A stretch of 64,000 nucleotides of DNA from Bradyrhizobium paxllaeri. Its GTDB lineage: Bacteria; Pseudomonadota; Alphaproteobacteria; Rhizobiales; Xanthobacteraceae. Location: NCBI RefSeq assembly GCF_001693515.2, contig NZ_CP042968.1, positions 6,262,001 to 6,326,000 on the forward strand, read 5' to 3'. Of the stretch, positions 32,471 through 42,126 are shown in pieces. The stretch's first letter is position 1. Each line of letters begins with the position of its first letter. The notes beneath the pieces are model-generated. The model saw only the letters and a program-made list of their open reading frames with translations, searched no databases and was not told the origin of the DNA. The position numbers and the translations under genes are program-made.

Positions 32471-32941
32471 TCAGTACTTCGGCGGACTAAGGTCGTGAAT
32501 GACAGGCCGAAGGCCGCTTACGGTTAGCTCCAAAGTAGCCACTGTGACAGGCAGCTTGAAACGCTGTGGCCCGGCGCTTCCCGGATTTAGATAAAGCACG
32601 CCGTCAATCGTTTGGATCCGCGGCCGATGCGAGTGCCCGTAAACAACCACGTCAATTCCGCAAACTGCTGGATCGATCTGCAGATCCTGAAGGTCGTGCA
32701 AGACATAGAAGGACCGCTCCCCGAGCTGTATTAGCTGAGTGTCGGGATAATGTTTCGCCCAGTCGCCGGTATCGATGTTTCCTCTGATCGCAGTGACAGG
32801 CGCAATCCTACGCAGCAAGCCGACAACGTCCGCGTGACCAATATCGCCAGCGTGGATGATATGCGCCGCCCCGGCAAGCCTTTGCTCAGCCTCAGGCCGC
32901 AGGAGCCCGTGGGTGTCCGATATGATTCCAATCCTCAGCAT
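32471..32941 (-). CDS. YfcE/MJ0936-family metallophosphodiesterase
   Basis: A 156-residue calcineurin-like phosphoesterase of the small YfcE/MJ0936 type. Metal ligands are visible in order: ISDTHG, HAGDIGH, RGNID, and the paired His in YGHSHRP; LYLNPGSAG completes the family pattern. The chosen start (ATG 32941) places ISDTHG at residue 6, as usual; a longer frame to 33004 adds an unmatched 21 residues. Such enzymes hydrolyse phosphodiesters or phosphomonoesters with Mn; the natural substrate is generally unknown. Confidence 0.88.
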   Translation of the reverse strand: MLRIGIISDTHGLLRPEAEQRLAGAAHIIHAGDIGHADVVGLLRRIAPVTAIRGNIDTGDWAKHYPDTQLIQLGERSFYVLHDLQDLQIDPAVCGIDVVVYGHSHRPRIQTIDGVLYLNPGSAGPQRFKLPVTVATLELTVSGLRPVIHDLSPPKY

Positions 32942-33652
32942 TGCGCAGTATCTCTCGACACGCGGCCGAACGACGTGTCCGACTGTCTCGATCACGCATA
33001 ACACCAGACAATATCGGCGTTCAAATCAGGGGAGCGTCACGCCCCCGCTGCCGCGATTCTTTGCTTTCAAGCTGAACCGGAGCAGCTAAGCAAAAGAGGC
33101 GGCACTTTTCGCCTCCGACAACAGCGGCTCGCCCCCGCACGTGTAAGTCCCACCCTAGCGAGTCTCTGTCGTCCGCCACGCCCAGATTCACGCCCCTGCC
33201 CCACTGCCTCACATTGGTTTCTCTAAGATCATATCCGACCGGATTGGAAGCAAAAATCGCGATTTTCGCATTCTCAGTGCACACAGCGTGCACACGAAAT
33301 TCGAACTGCACACGCGTATGTGTCCGCGGCCAATCCCCAACTGGTGGCGTCGGGTATATTGGTAATCTTTTTTGCAGCCCTGGCAACTGATGACCGATCG
33401 CTCTCTATCACCTGGTGGTATGATCGCTGGCATCACCCGGTCGCTTGATGACCTGATGGGAAGGGTCGTTGCTAACGTGTCAGCCGGACCGTCATCTGGT
33501 GAAGGCCGGATGAGAAGTGTCTCGATAGCGTGCAGCGTGGAGCCGCTTGCCCTTTACCTGAATCGCCACGCACCTCGCGGGAACAGCAGGGATAAAGATA
33601 GATACTGGAGCGATCAGTGTGGATGCGAGATCGCCTAATTGGAGGCAGACCT
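32942..33652. other. 711-base stretch without a convincing gene
   Basis: Several short frames run on both strands here (for example 33372-33638 forward and 33021-33386 reverse) but none has a recognisable domain, a good ribosome site and consistent codon use together. The right end holds the GGAGG ribosome site (33641-33645) of the broken stress-protein gene. I see no repeat or RNA gene. Confidence 0.5.
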
Positions 33653-34464
33653 ATGATCAAGGATATTCTTGTCAACCTGTCTTACGGGACGTCGCAAGAT
33701 GTCGTTTCCAACTACGCCTTGTCGGTTGCAGAAGCATTCGGCGCACACATCGTGGGGGCCGCCTTCCATCCGGCAATGCTCGGTCGCGCTGACCTGTCGG
33801 CCTTTGTTCGAGCCCCAGCAAGCAGACGTTCGAGAACGCGCAGAGTCCGTGGTCACCGCGTCTAACGAGGCGACGCGTCGCACCGGCGCTTCAGCCGAAA
33901 CGCGCAGGATTGAAGCTGACATTGGCGACGTACCAACCCAGTTTGCGCATATCGCAAGGCGATTCGATCTTTCCATCATTGGTCAATTTGAAAACGGCAG
34001 CGACCATCCAACCAAAAACATCGTCATTGAGGCGGCGCGGTTCGAATCCGGAAGGCCGGTGCTCATCGTTCCTTTTATTCAGAAAGACCGCTTCAAACTC
34101 GATAATGTCATGGCCTGCTGGGATGGCAGCCGCGCGAGCGGTCGCCGATGCCATGCCGTTTCTTACACGCTCCGGCAAGGCGAGCGTTGTTGTTGCGGAC
34201 ATTCAGAGCGCGAAAAGCGCGGGCCTTCCGGGTACGGATATCGCGACCCATCTGACCCGTCACGGAGTAAACGTCAAGATCGAGCGCATCCCCGTCAGCA
34301 AGATCGATGTTTCAAATGCAATCCTGTCATATGCAGCCGATACGGATCCCGATCTCATTGTCATGGGCGGGTACGGGCATTCCCGGCTGCGGGAGTTCAT
34401 TCTTGGCGGGACGACACGTGGCATACTTGCCTCGATGACCAAACCCACGTTGATGTCGCACTGA
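33653..34464 (+). pseudogene. universal stress protein gene with two frameshifts
   Basis: A UspA-type protein of about 270 residues can be read only by changing frame twice. It starts at ATG 33653 (IKDILVNLSYGTSQDVVSNY), preceded by GGAGG, shifts near 33805-33815 (into PQQADVRERAESVV) and shifts again near 34125-34140 (into ARAVADAMPFL). It ends with LIVMGGYGHSRLREFILGG, the typical ATP-binding tail (GxxGH-x9-G). Both shifts go in the same direction (+1), each as if one base were inserted. The sequence is otherwise well preserved, so this is a recent pseudogene or contains sequencing errors. Confidence 0.82.
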
Positions 34465-34498
34465 TCGTGCCCAATGCGAGACAAACAGTCCGATCTTG

Positions 34499-34517
34499 CG
34501 CCGCGCCTCACGCGGCG
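34499..34517. terminator. hairpin between convergent genes
   Basis: CGCCGCG (34499-34505) pairs with CGCGGCG (34511-34517) around a five-base loop, between the end of the stress-protein pseudogene and the end of the livF-like gene on the opposite strand. It could terminate from either side, but there is no T run. Confidence 0.4.
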
Positions 34518-34555
34518 AGCCCACTCAACGCGCGTCGATCGCTTCGCGTCATTGT

Positions 34556-35395
34556 CTAAACGAGCCAGCGCTTGCGCCGCTTGTAGTGCTTCACATCGCG
34601 GAATGATTTTCGCCTCTCGCCGGCGACGCCAAGATAGAATTCCTTGACATCCTCATTTGCGGCGAGCGCCCGCGCCTCGCCATCCATCACTACTCGGCCA
34701 TTCTCGAGGATATATCCGTGGCTGGCGTACTTGAGCGCCATATTGGTATTCTGCTCGGCGAGAAGAAACGAGACACTTTCCTTGACGTTGAGATCCTTCA
34801 CGATCTCGAAGATCTCTTCGACGATCCGCGGCGCGAGCCCCATTGAAGGCTCATCGAGCAGGATCATCTTCGGGCGTGACATTAGCGCACGGCCGATCAC
34901 GCACATCTGCTGTTCGCCGCCGGACGTATAACCCGCGATCGAACCACGCCGCTCCCCGAGACGGGGGAAATAGGCATAGACTCGCTCCAGATCCTGCGCG
35001 ATCGCGGACTTGCCGTCCGTGCGTGTGAAGGCGCCGGTCAGGAGGTTCTCTTCGACAGTGAGGTGAGCGAAGCAACGCCGCCCCTCCATTACCTGAATGC
35101 AGCCACGCCGCACCACATCGCTTGGCGACAGAGACTGCACTTCGACGCCGTCGAACAGGATCGAGCCCCTGGTGACCTCACCCCGCTCCGCATGCAGCAG
35201 ATTGGAGACCGCCTTCAGCGTCGTTGTCTTGCCCGCACCATTGGCGCCGAGAAGCGCGACGATGCCGCCCCGCGGCACATCCAGCGATACACCCTTCAAC
35301 ACCAGGATAACGTGATCGTACACTACCTCGATATTGTTGACCGACAGGAACGGTGCTGCCGCTTCTGTCGCCGTGGCGGCCTTGGGGGTTGACAC
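34556..35395 (-). CDS. ABC transporter ATP-binding protein (LivF-like), cluster 2
   Basis: A 279-residue ATPase: LGANGAGKTTTLKAVS (Walker A), TSGGEQQMCVIGRAL (signature, TSGGEQ), ILLDEPSMGLAP (Walker B) and LLAEQNTNMA at the switch. The start is a GTG at 35395 with GGAGGGA six bases upstream; a longer frame to 35524 runs into the binding-protein gene. It is the last gene of the minus-strand liv cluster and is separated from the binding-protein gene by a strong hairpin. The C-terminal ~30 residues are basic (HYKRRKRWLV), unusual for LivF. Confidence 0.92.
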   Translation of the reverse strand: MSTPKAATATEAAAPFLSVNNIEVVYDHVILVLKGVSLDVPRGGIVALLGANGAGKTTTLKAVSNLLHAERGEVTRGSILFDGVEVQSLSPSDVVRRGCIQVMEGRRCFAHLTVEENLLTGAFTRTDGKSAIAQDLERVYAYFPRLGERRGSIAGYTSGGEQQMCVIGRALMSRPKMILLDEPSMGLAPRIVEEIFEIVKDLNVKESVSFLLAEQNTNMALKYASHGYILENGRVVMDGEARALAANEDVKEFYLGVAGERRKSFRDVKHYKRRKRWLV

Positions 35396-35430
35396 GCTGC
35401 TCCCTCCAAACTGGTACGGCTTTCGGAAAT

Positions 35431-35461
35431 ATCCGGGAGGAAACGAACACTCCTCCCGGAT
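35431..35461 (-). promoter_or_regulatory. 11-bp perfect stem-loop between binding-protein and LivF genes
   Basis: ATCCGGGAGGA (35431-35441) pairs perfectly with TCCTCCCGGAT (35451-35461) around a nine-base loop. On the minus-strand transcript it falls just after the binding-protein stop (35475) and about 35 bases before the GTG of livF. Such stem-loops after binding-protein genes typically protect the upstream mRNA and lower expression of the downstream subunit. No T run follows, so it is not a full terminator. Confidence 0.65.
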
Positions 35462-35474
35462 CGCCGAGATGCTC

Positions 35475-36794
35475 TCAGCTCTCTTTCGAGCAGTCTCGCG
35501 GCTGAATCTTCTTGTCCGCGGCATACTTCGCGGACACTTCGTCGACGAGCGGTTCGGTGTCGGATTGGTTGGCCGTGTACCAGTCGGAGATGATTTTCCA
35601 ACCCTTGCCGTCCCACTGCTGAACGCGCCCTTCCCGCGCGCCCTCGTGGTCGGAGCAGGAAATCTTGATCGGCTTCAACATGCCCTCGAAGCCGAGTTCC
35701 TTGAGCCGCACTTCAGAGAGGTTGAGATTCTCAAGGCCCCAACGGACCTGCTCGCCCGTCAGCGGCTTCTTGCCGAATTTTTCCTGCGCCTTGCGGACCC
35801 CCTCTACCCCGAGCATGGCGTTCACCATGCCGCGGTTGTAGAGAACCTCGCCGACCTTGCCGGGCTCCGACGCCCCCTTGCCCTTTGCATAGACGTGCTT
35901 CTCGATGTCGGCATGCACGGGGAATTTGCCTGCACCATGCTGAAGCATCAGCGCCTTGTAGCCGACGGCTTGATCGCCTGCGGGCTGTACATCCGGCTCC
36001 GCGCCCGACCACCAAACACCGATCATCTTGTCGCGTGGATAGGCAACGGCCGCCGCTTCCTTGACTGCCGTGCCGTTCATGACGCCCCAGCCCCAGACCA
36101 GGACATAGTCCGGCCGGTTCTGGCGGATCGCCAGCCATTGCGACTTCTGTTCGACGCCGGGATGCGTGACCGGGATCGGTGTGAACTCAAAGCCGTGCTT
36201 CTTGGCCAGCACCTGCAGCATCGGGATCGGCTCCTTACCGTATGGGCTGTCGTGATAGAGCAGCGAAATCTTCTTTCCTTTCAGCTTGTCGACGCCGCCC
36301 ACCTCCTTGGTGACGTGCTGGATCGCGATATCGGCCGCGGACCAGTACGTGCCGAGCAGCGGAAAATTGTAGGCGAACACGGCTCCGTTCTTGGAATCGG
36401 CGCGGCCGTAGCCCATGGTGATAATCGGGATCTTGTCAGTCGCGGTCTTCTCGGTGAGGGCGAATGTAATGCCGGTTGACAGCGGATTGACGAAGGCCGC
36501 GCCGGTCGGGCCCTTCCCTTTGAGACGCTCGTAACATTCAACGCCCTTGTCGGTGGCGTAGCCGGTTTCGCATTCCTCGACTAGAAGCCTGACGCCGTTG
36601 ATGCCACCGTCCCGCTCGTTGACGAGGTTGTAGTAGTCGGCCACGCCGTTTGCGTACGGCACGCCATTCACGGCGTACGCACCCGTCCGGTAGGATAGTA
36701 TCGGGATGAACTGCTCGTTCTGCGCCGCAGCGGGAGAGTCAAACGCTCCACCTGAAAGTATGGCTGCGGCCAGTATCAATTTGTTGCGTACCAT
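35475..36794 (-). CDS. ABC transporter periplasmic binding protein, cluster 2
   Basis: A 439-residue Liv-type binding protein. A signal peptide (RNKLILAAAILSGGAFDSPA, cleaved after AAAQ) precedes FIPILSYRTGAYAVNGVPYA. GTYWSAADIAIQHV and SLLYHDSPYGKEPIPML are typical of the aromatic/branched-chain-type binding proteins. It lies between LivM and LivF genes of the minus-strand cluster and is followed by an 11-bp stem-loop. It is unrelated at a glance to the two tandem binding proteins at 26-28.5 kb. Ligand unknown; the linked acyl-CoA synthetase suggests an organic acid. Confidence 0.92.
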   Translation of the reverse strand: MVRNKLILAAAILSGGAFDSPAAAQNEQFIPILSYRTGAYAVNGVPYANGVADYYNLVNERDGGINGVRLLVEECETGYATDKGVECYERLKGKGPTGAAFVNPLSTGITFALTEKTATDKIPIITMGYGRADSKNGAVFAYNFPLLGTYWSAADIAIQHVTKEVGGVDKLKGKKISLLYHDSPYGKEPIPMLQVLAKKHGFEFTPIPVTHPGVEQKSQWLAIRQNRPDYVLVWGWGVMNGTAVKEAAAVAYPRDKMIGVWWSGAEPDVQPAGDQAVGYKALMLQHGAGKFPVHADIEKHVYAKGKGASEPGKVGEVLYNRGMVNAMLGVEGVRKAQEKFGKKPLTGEQVRWGLENLNLSEVRLKELGFEGMLKPIKISCSDHEGAREGRVQQWDGKGWKIISDWYTANQSDTEPLVDEVSAKYAADKKIQPRDCSKES

Positions 36795-36923
36795 GTGAGT
36801 CTCCTCCTCGTTCAGCCCGTTTCTTGTCGTACCGGGTCTTGTTTTCGCGGGGCTTCCTTTCCTCCTTTTGCCAACGACCGCCGCTCCGCTTTGCGATCCT
36901 CGGCTTGCTTCGCACTTCCCCCT

Positions 36924-38051
36924 TCAGTAGGGAAACGGCCACAGTCTAAGCTTCTCCTTGCCAATCGATATGAGCCGGGCAAACCCATGTGGCTCCTTGA
37001 TGAGAAGGTAGCAGATCAACGATCCAAAGATGATGAACTCCAGATGAGTAATCGTCTCTGTTGATAGCGGCACACCGAGCTGGGTTGGAAGCAGGTTCAG
37101 CATGATCGGCAGGATGAGGATAAAGGCCGCGCCGACGAACGAACCCATGATCGATCCCAACCCGCCGATGATCACCATGAACAGAAGCTGCAGCGAGCGC
37201 TCGATCGAGAAGGCGAGCGGCTCCCACGACCCCAGATAGACGAACGCCCAGAGGGCGCCCGCCACGCCGATGATAAATGAAGAAACCGCGAAAGCCGTAA
37301 GCTTCGCGTAAAGTGGCCGGATGCCGATCAGCTCTGCGGCTATGTCCATGTCGCGGATTGCCATCCATTGTCTGCCGAGATTGCCGCGAACGAGGTTCTT
37401 CGCCAGAACTGCGAACACGGTTACGAAGATCAGGCACAGCAGATAGCGCTCGATCGGAGTGCGCACGGTCAGGCCGAAGAACTCCAGTGCCGGAGCATTG
37501 ACCGATCCTGAGGGCGCGTAATTGGTGAACCACGGCACTCGCAGGAAAACCCAGTCGAAGAAGAACTGCGCCGCGAGTGTTGCGACCGCCAGATAGAGAC
37601 CCTTGATCCGTAGACTGGGAATACCGAAGAGGATTCCGACGACCGCCGCCATCAGCCCGCCGAGCAGAATGGATGCCAGCACTGGCAGCGGCGGGATCGA
37701 AATCGCGAAGCCAAGCCAAGCAAGCGGAATATGAACACCGGTCCCCAGCTTGTAGGCAGAATAGGCGCCGATAGCCATGAACGCGCCGCTGCCGAGCGAG
37801 ATCTGGCCGCAGTAACCGACGAGAATGTTTGCGCCGATTGCGGCGAGCGCGAGGATCAGGAAGGGCAGCAGAATTGCCCACAGCAGATACTCGCTGGCGA
37901 ACGGCCAAATGCGGAAGTTCGCCAGCACCGGCACCCCGACGAAGGCAATCGTGAGCAGGATACCGAGCGCAATACGATCCTGGCGGATGGGGAAAATCGC
38001 CATGTCCGCCGCGTAGGTCGTCTTGAACTGGCCTGCCTCGCGATAAAGCAT
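36924..38051 (-). CDS. ABC permease (LivM-like), cluster 2
   Basis: A 375-residue inner-membrane permease with about ten hydrophobic segments. LVGYCGQISLGSGAFMAIGA is the LivM signature segment, and RDMDIAAELIGIRPLYAKL is the cytoplasmic coupling loop. It is 15 bases from the LivH gene on the same strand and 129 bases from the binding-protein gene. The N-terminus carries an extra ~25 polar residues before the first membrane segment. It is unfused, unlike the LivM-LivG protein at 23.5 kb. Confidence 0.92.
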   Translation of the reverse strand: MLYREAGQFKTTYAADMAIFPIRQDRIALGILLTIAFVGVPVLANFRIWPFASEYLLWAILLPFLILALAAIGANILVGYCGQISLGSGAFMAIGAYSAYKLGTGVHIPLAWLGFAISIPPLPVLASILLGGLMAAVVGILFGIPSLRIKGLYLAVATLAAQFFFDWVFLRVPWFTNYAPSGSVNAPALEFFGLTVRTPIERYLLCLIFVTVFAVLAKNLVRGNLGRQWMAIRDMDIAAELIGIRPLYAKLTAFAVSSFIIGVAGALWAFVYLGSWEPLAFSIERSLQLLFMVIIGGLGSIMGSFVGAAFILILPIMLNLLPTQLGVPLSTETITHLEFIIFGSLICYLLIKEPHGFARLISIGKEKLRLWPFPY

Positions 38052-38066
38052 AACTAGGCCCTCGTC

Positions 38067-38996
38067 TCAGATACGCTCGATGATACGCTCACCAAATAAC
38101 CCTTGCGGCCGCACGAGCAGCACCGCCAACGCCAGCACATAGGCGAACCAATATTCGATACCGCCACCAATATGCGCCCCCAGGAACACCTCGGCGATCT
38201 TCTCGCCCGCACCCACAATAAGCCCGCCGACGATGGCTCCGGGGACCGAGGTAAGGCCTCCAATGATCAGAACCGGCAAGGCCTTCAGCGCGAGAAACGT
38301 GATGGAGAACTGCACACCCAGCTTGGTACCCCACACGGTCGCCGCAACCAGCGCAACGAGACCGGCAACAAGCCAGACCACAAACCAGATCCAGCTGATT
38401 GGAATCCCGACCGACTGCGCCGCCAGGTGGTCGTCGGCAACCGCCCTGAGTGCTCGACCGGTCTTGGTACGCTGGAAGAAGATCGCGAGACCCGCTACCA
38501 GAATTCCGGCGATAAAGGCGCCCCAGACATCCAGCTTGTTGACCAGAATTCCACCCGGAAAGTGACTTTCGAACAGGAGCCAGACGTCCGTCGGGAACAG
38601 CCGCAACGGGTAAACATCGGAACCGAAGATCATCTGCGCCGCGCCTTCGAGGACGAATGTCACGCCTATGGTGGACATGAACAGCGTGAGCGCGTCCTGA
38701 TTGACAAGAGGCCCGATCACGAACCACTCGATCAGCCTGGCCGTTATCGCCATGACCACGGCGGCAAAGCCAATGCCGAGGATGATCGCAGTCCAAAGCG
38801 AGAAGCCCCAGACCACCAGCAGGTCGAGCGAGCGAACCAGCGCAAGCGCGGCGAGCAACACCATTGCGCCTTGCGCAAAATTAAAGACACCGGATGCCTT
38901 GAAGATCAACACGAAGCCAAGTGCGACCAGCGAGTACAGCACGCCGGACATCAATCCGCCGATCAGCACTTCGAGAAATTGGCCCAATGCGATCAC
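38067..38996 (-). CDS. ABC permease (LivH-like), cluster 2
   Basis: A 309-residue permease with about eight hydrophobic segments. SGVLYSLVALGFVLIFKASG opens the protein and TKTGRALRAVADDHLAAQSV is the coupling loop. The start is a GTG at 38996 with AAGGAG six bases upstream; a longer in-frame reading to 39062 lies within the upstream gene. It sits between livG and livM on the minus strand, completing the channel with LivM. Confidence 0.92.
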   Translation of the reverse strand: MIALGQFLEVLIGGLMSGVLYSLVALGFVLIFKASGVFNFAQGAMVLLAALALVRSLDLLVVWGFSLWTAIILGIGFAAVVMAITARLIEWFVIGPLVNQDALTLFMSTIGVTFVLEGAAQMIFGSDVYPLRLFPTDVWLLFESHFPGGILVNKLDVWGAFIAGILVAGLAIFFQRTKTGRALRAVADDHLAAQSVGIPISWIWFVVWLVAGLVALVAATVWGTKLGVQFSITFLALKALPVLIIGGLTSVPGAIVGGLIVGAGEKIAEVFLGAHIGGGIEYWFAYVLALAVLLVRPQGLFGERIIERI

Positions 38997-39006
38997 GTAA
39001 TGCTCC

Positions 39007-39792
39007 TTAGTGCGCGACGCCGAGATACGCGTCGATGACGCCCTGATTCTTCTTGACCTCATCCGGCGTGCCGTCGGCGATCTTCACGCCATGATCGAGC
39101 ACCACCACGCGATGGGAGAGATCCATCACCACAGCCATATCGTGCTCGATCAGCGCAATAGTCGTGCCGTAATGATTGTTCACGTCGATGATGAACCGTG
39201 ACATGTCCTCCTTCTCCTCGAGATTCATGCCTGCCATCGGCTCGTCGAGGAGAAGAAGGTCGGGCTCCATCGCAAGGGCGCGGCCAAGTTCGACGCGTTT
39301 CTGCAGGCCATATGGCAAACGCGCAACCGGCACCTTCCGGATCGCCTCGATTTCCAGAAAATCGACAATCTCCTCGACCCGCTGCCGATGCTCGATCTCC
39401 TCCACCAGCGCAGGGCCATAGCGCAGCATCTGCCACAGCAGGCCGCGGCGCATCCTCAAGGTGCGGCCTGCCATAATATTGTCGAGCGCGCTCATCCCCT
39501 TGAACAGGGCAACGTTCTGAAACGTGCGCGCGATGCCGCCGCGCGACGCCTCGAAAGGCTGCATCTTGGCGCGGGTCAGTCCCTTGAAGGTGATGGCGCC
39601 ATGATCGGGATGGTAGAAACCATTGATGACGTTGAGCATCGAGGTTTTGCCGGCACCGTTCGGTCCGATGATGGCACGAATTTCGCCTTTCACGATATCG
39701 AATGAAACGTCCGTCAGCGCTTTCACGCCGCCAAACGCCAGCGATACGCCCTCGACCCGCAGCAGGATTTCGTTCGTGCCCGGCGTCCTCAT
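39007..39792 (-). CDS. ABC transporter ATP-binding protein (LivG-like), cluster 2
   Basis: A 261-residue ATPase: GPNGAGKTSMLNVING (Walker A), LPYGLQKRVELGRALAM (signature in LivG style), LLLDEPMAGMN (Walker B) and ALIEHDMAVVM at the switch. Its ATG overlaps the stop of the acyl-CoA synthetase gene by four bases (ATGA), so the enzyme and importer are translationally coupled. It pairs with the LivF-like protein of the same cluster. Confidence 0.93.
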   Translation of the reverse strand: MRTPGTNEILLRVEGVSLAFGGVKALTDVSFDIVKGEIRAIIGPNGAGKTSMLNVINGFYHPDHGAITFKGLTRAKMQPFEASRGGIARTFQNVALFKGMSALDNIMAGRTLRMRRGLLWQMLRYGPALVEEIEHRQRVEEIVDFLEIEAIRKVPVARLPYGLQKRVELGRALAMEPDLLLLDEPMAGMNLEEKEDMSRFIIDVNNHYGTTIALIEHDMAVVMDLSHRVVVLDHGVKIADGTPDEVKKNQGVIDAYLGVAH

Positions 39793-41855
39793 GCGGCCTT
39801 CCCCAGAGATTCTGACGAGCGAGATATTTCCAGGTCGCGAATCTTGACCCGCGCCGCAATCACACCCTTGCGGCCATCCTCAAAGGTGACTTCGGTGGAA
39901 ATGTCGGCTTCATGCGAACCGTCGTAGAGCGCCGTGATCAGTCGTGCATAACGCTCGGCGATGAACCCACGGCGAACTTTCTGCGTGCGGGTCAATTCGC
40001 CGTCATCTGCGTCGAGCTCCTTATGCAAAATGAGAAAGCGACGAATTTGCGCGCCCGTCATCACCTTTTCCTCCGCGAGGGAGCGGTTCACCTCGGCAAC
40101 ATCTTTCGCCACGATGTCGTAGACCAGCGGATGCCCCGCCAGCTCCTGATAGGAACCGTATGCGACGTTGTTGCGTTCGGCCCAGTTCGCCACAGCGATC
40201 GGGTCGATATTGAGAAAGGCGCAAACGAAATCCCTGGAGTCGCCGTAAACCACCGCTTCCTTGATGTTGGGAAAAAATTTTAGCTTGTTCTCAAGATACT
40301 TCGGCGCAAACATCGTGCCGTCGGCCAGCCGGCCGACATCGTTCGCACGATCGATGATCTTCAGGTGTCCGGTCTTCTCGTCGAAGAAACCGGCGTCGCC
40401 GGTCTTGACGTAGCCGTCGGACGTCATGGCCTCCGCGGTCTTCGCCTGATCCTTGAAATATCCGACTAACATGCCCGGTGAGCGGAACTGCACCTCACCT
40501 GTTTCCGCAATGCGGATGTCGACGTTCGGTGCAGCCGGACCGACCGTATCGGAGTAGATCTGACCGTCAGGCTGGCAGGTTAGGTAAAGGAACGCTTCGG
40601 TCTGACCGTAGAGTTGCTTCAGGTTCAATCCGATCGAGCGGTAGAACGCGAACAGATCCGGGCCGATGGCCTCACCTGCCGTGTAGGCGACGCGCACGCG
40701 CGACAGGCCAAGAACGTTCTTTAGGGGCTCGTAGACCATCAAGCGCCCGAGCGCATAAAGCAGCCGGCCGGACAGCGGCACCGGCTTTCCGGTCAAAATC
40801 GACTCGCCATACCTCCGCGCAATGCCAAGGAAGTAGTTGAACATGCGCCGCTTGATGGCTGCAGCGTCTTCCATGCGGATCATCACTCGCGTCAGCATGG
40901 CCTCGAAACCTCGCGGCGGCGCGAAATAGAAGGTTGGTCCGATCTCGCGCCGATCCTGCTCGATCGTCCCACCGCTCTCGGGACACGCCATGCAGAATCC
41001 GGCGACAATGCCTTGTGCATAGTTGAGGTAATGATCACCAACCCAGGCGAGCGGCAGGTAGGCGAGCGCCACGTCCTTTTCAGTCAGGTTGTCGAACCTG
41101 ACGGTATCAGTCGCGGCGTCGATACAGCCTCGCGCCGACAGCATGACACCCTTCGACGCGCCGGTGGTTCCCGACGTGTAGAGGATAATTGAGATGTCAG
41201 AACCTTCACCCTGCCGGATGAACTCATCGATCTGCCTGCCGAGCCCCGCGCTGACCGCAAGCGCGGCGCGGCCGTCTTCGATGACATCGCGGATTGCGAT
41301 CAATCGGTCGTGGTCGTAGTCATCGAGGCCACGCTGCTCGTCATAGACAATCTTTTCGACATGCGGCACACGGTCGGATACCGACAGAACCTTATCGACC
41401 TGCTCCTGATCCTGCGCTGCAACAATTTTCGCCTCGGCATGAGCGAGGACGTAAGCGAGTTCGTCAGCCACCGCATCCGAGTAGACCGGAACCGGAATCA
41501 CGCGCAGCGCTTGCGCTGCCATGAGCGTCCAATAGAGCTTCGGACGGTTGGAGCCAACGATGGCGATCGTGTCGCCTGGCCGCAGTCCAAGTCGATGCAA
41601 ACCCGCGGCGTAAGCGCGCACGATCTCTGCAACCTGAGACCAGGTCCACGTCTGCCAGATGCCGAGATCCTTATGCCGAAACGCAGGACGGCTGCTAAAC
41701 TGCGCGGCATTTCGCGCCAGCAGCTTGGGGAACGTGTCAAACGATCCGCCAACGGCCATGTCGGTCTCGATGCCAAAAACCGGCACGTTGGTTCGCGCCT
41801 GCTTATTGTGACGCTGCTGCGCCCTTCGGGGAGCAGCCATGCGAATTTCACACAT
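39789..41855 (-). CDS. AMP-dependent acyl-CoA synthetase (long-chain type)
   Basis: A 688-residue adenylate-forming ligase that would activate a carboxylic acid to its CoA thioester. The P-loop-like motif ILYTSGTTGASKGVMLS, the aromatic LKQLYGQTEAFLYLT and the hinge YVKTGDAGFFDEKTGHLKII are all present. The start is uncertain: ATGs at 41855, 41840 and 41759 are possible, and the last gives the N-terminus seen in relatives (AVGGSFDTFPKLL). The gene is first in the operon ahead of the Liv importer, so the imported acid is probably activated by this enzyme. The 270 bases upstream contain no gene. Confidence 0.9.
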   Translation of the reverse strand: MCEIRMAAPRRAQQRHNKQARTNVPVFGIETDMAVGGSFDTFPKLLARNAAQFSSRPAFRHKDLGIWQTWTWSQVAEIVRAYAAGLHRLGLRPGDTIAIVGSNRPKLYWTLMAAQALRVIPVPVYSDAVADELAYVLAHAEAKIVAAQDQEQVDKVLSVSDRVPHVEKIVYDEQRGLDDYDHDRLIAIRDVIEDGRAALAVSAGLGRQIDEFIRQGEGSDISIILYTSGTTGASKGVMLSARGCIDAATDTVRFDNLTEKDVALAYLPLAWVGDHYLNYAQGIVAGFCMACPESGGTIEQDRREIGPTFYFAPPRGFEAMLTRVMIRMEDAAAIKRRMFNYFLGIARRYGESILTGKPVPLSGRLLYALGRLMVYEPLKNVLGLSRVRVAYTAGEAIGPDLFAFYRSIGLNLKQLYGQTEAFLYLTCQPDGQIYSDTVGPAAPNVDIRIAETGEVQFRSPGMLVGYFKDQAKTAEAMTSDGYVKTGDAGFFDEKTGHLKIIDRANDVGRLADGTMFAPKYLENKLKFFPNIKEAVVYGDSRDFVCAFLNIDPIAVANWAERNNVAYGSYQELAGHPLVYDIVAKDVAEVNRSLAEEKVMTGAQIRRFLILHKELDADDGELTRTQKVRRGFIAERYARLITALYDGSHEADISTEVTFEDGRKGVIAARVKIRDLEISRSSESLGKAA

Positions 41856-42126
41856 ATTACAACGGATCGAAAGTCCTACAAAGTCCCGCCTTTACCAACC
41901 CGAACCCGTTATTGGGTAATCAGTTGGTATAAGTGCGAAAGCTGGCGACCAACGGTGGCGTAGCTTCGCTCTACTTGCAGTGGCAAGTCTTCGAGGATAC
42001 TGACTGTAAGTCAGCTGCAGGCCGCCCTGATATGCCCACGCGCTCCCGTGCCTGTCCGCGATTGAGACCGCGCTGACGGGGGCCGTTCGAATTCCATGTC
42101 CCCTCTGATCTCCATCTCAAGTCACA

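Noticed and set aside
33430..33470. Possible FNR/FixK-like box (TTGATGACCTGATG) upstream of the stress protein pseudogene
   Set aside because: The second half does not match the ATCAA half-site, and its distance from the gene is large; not supported.
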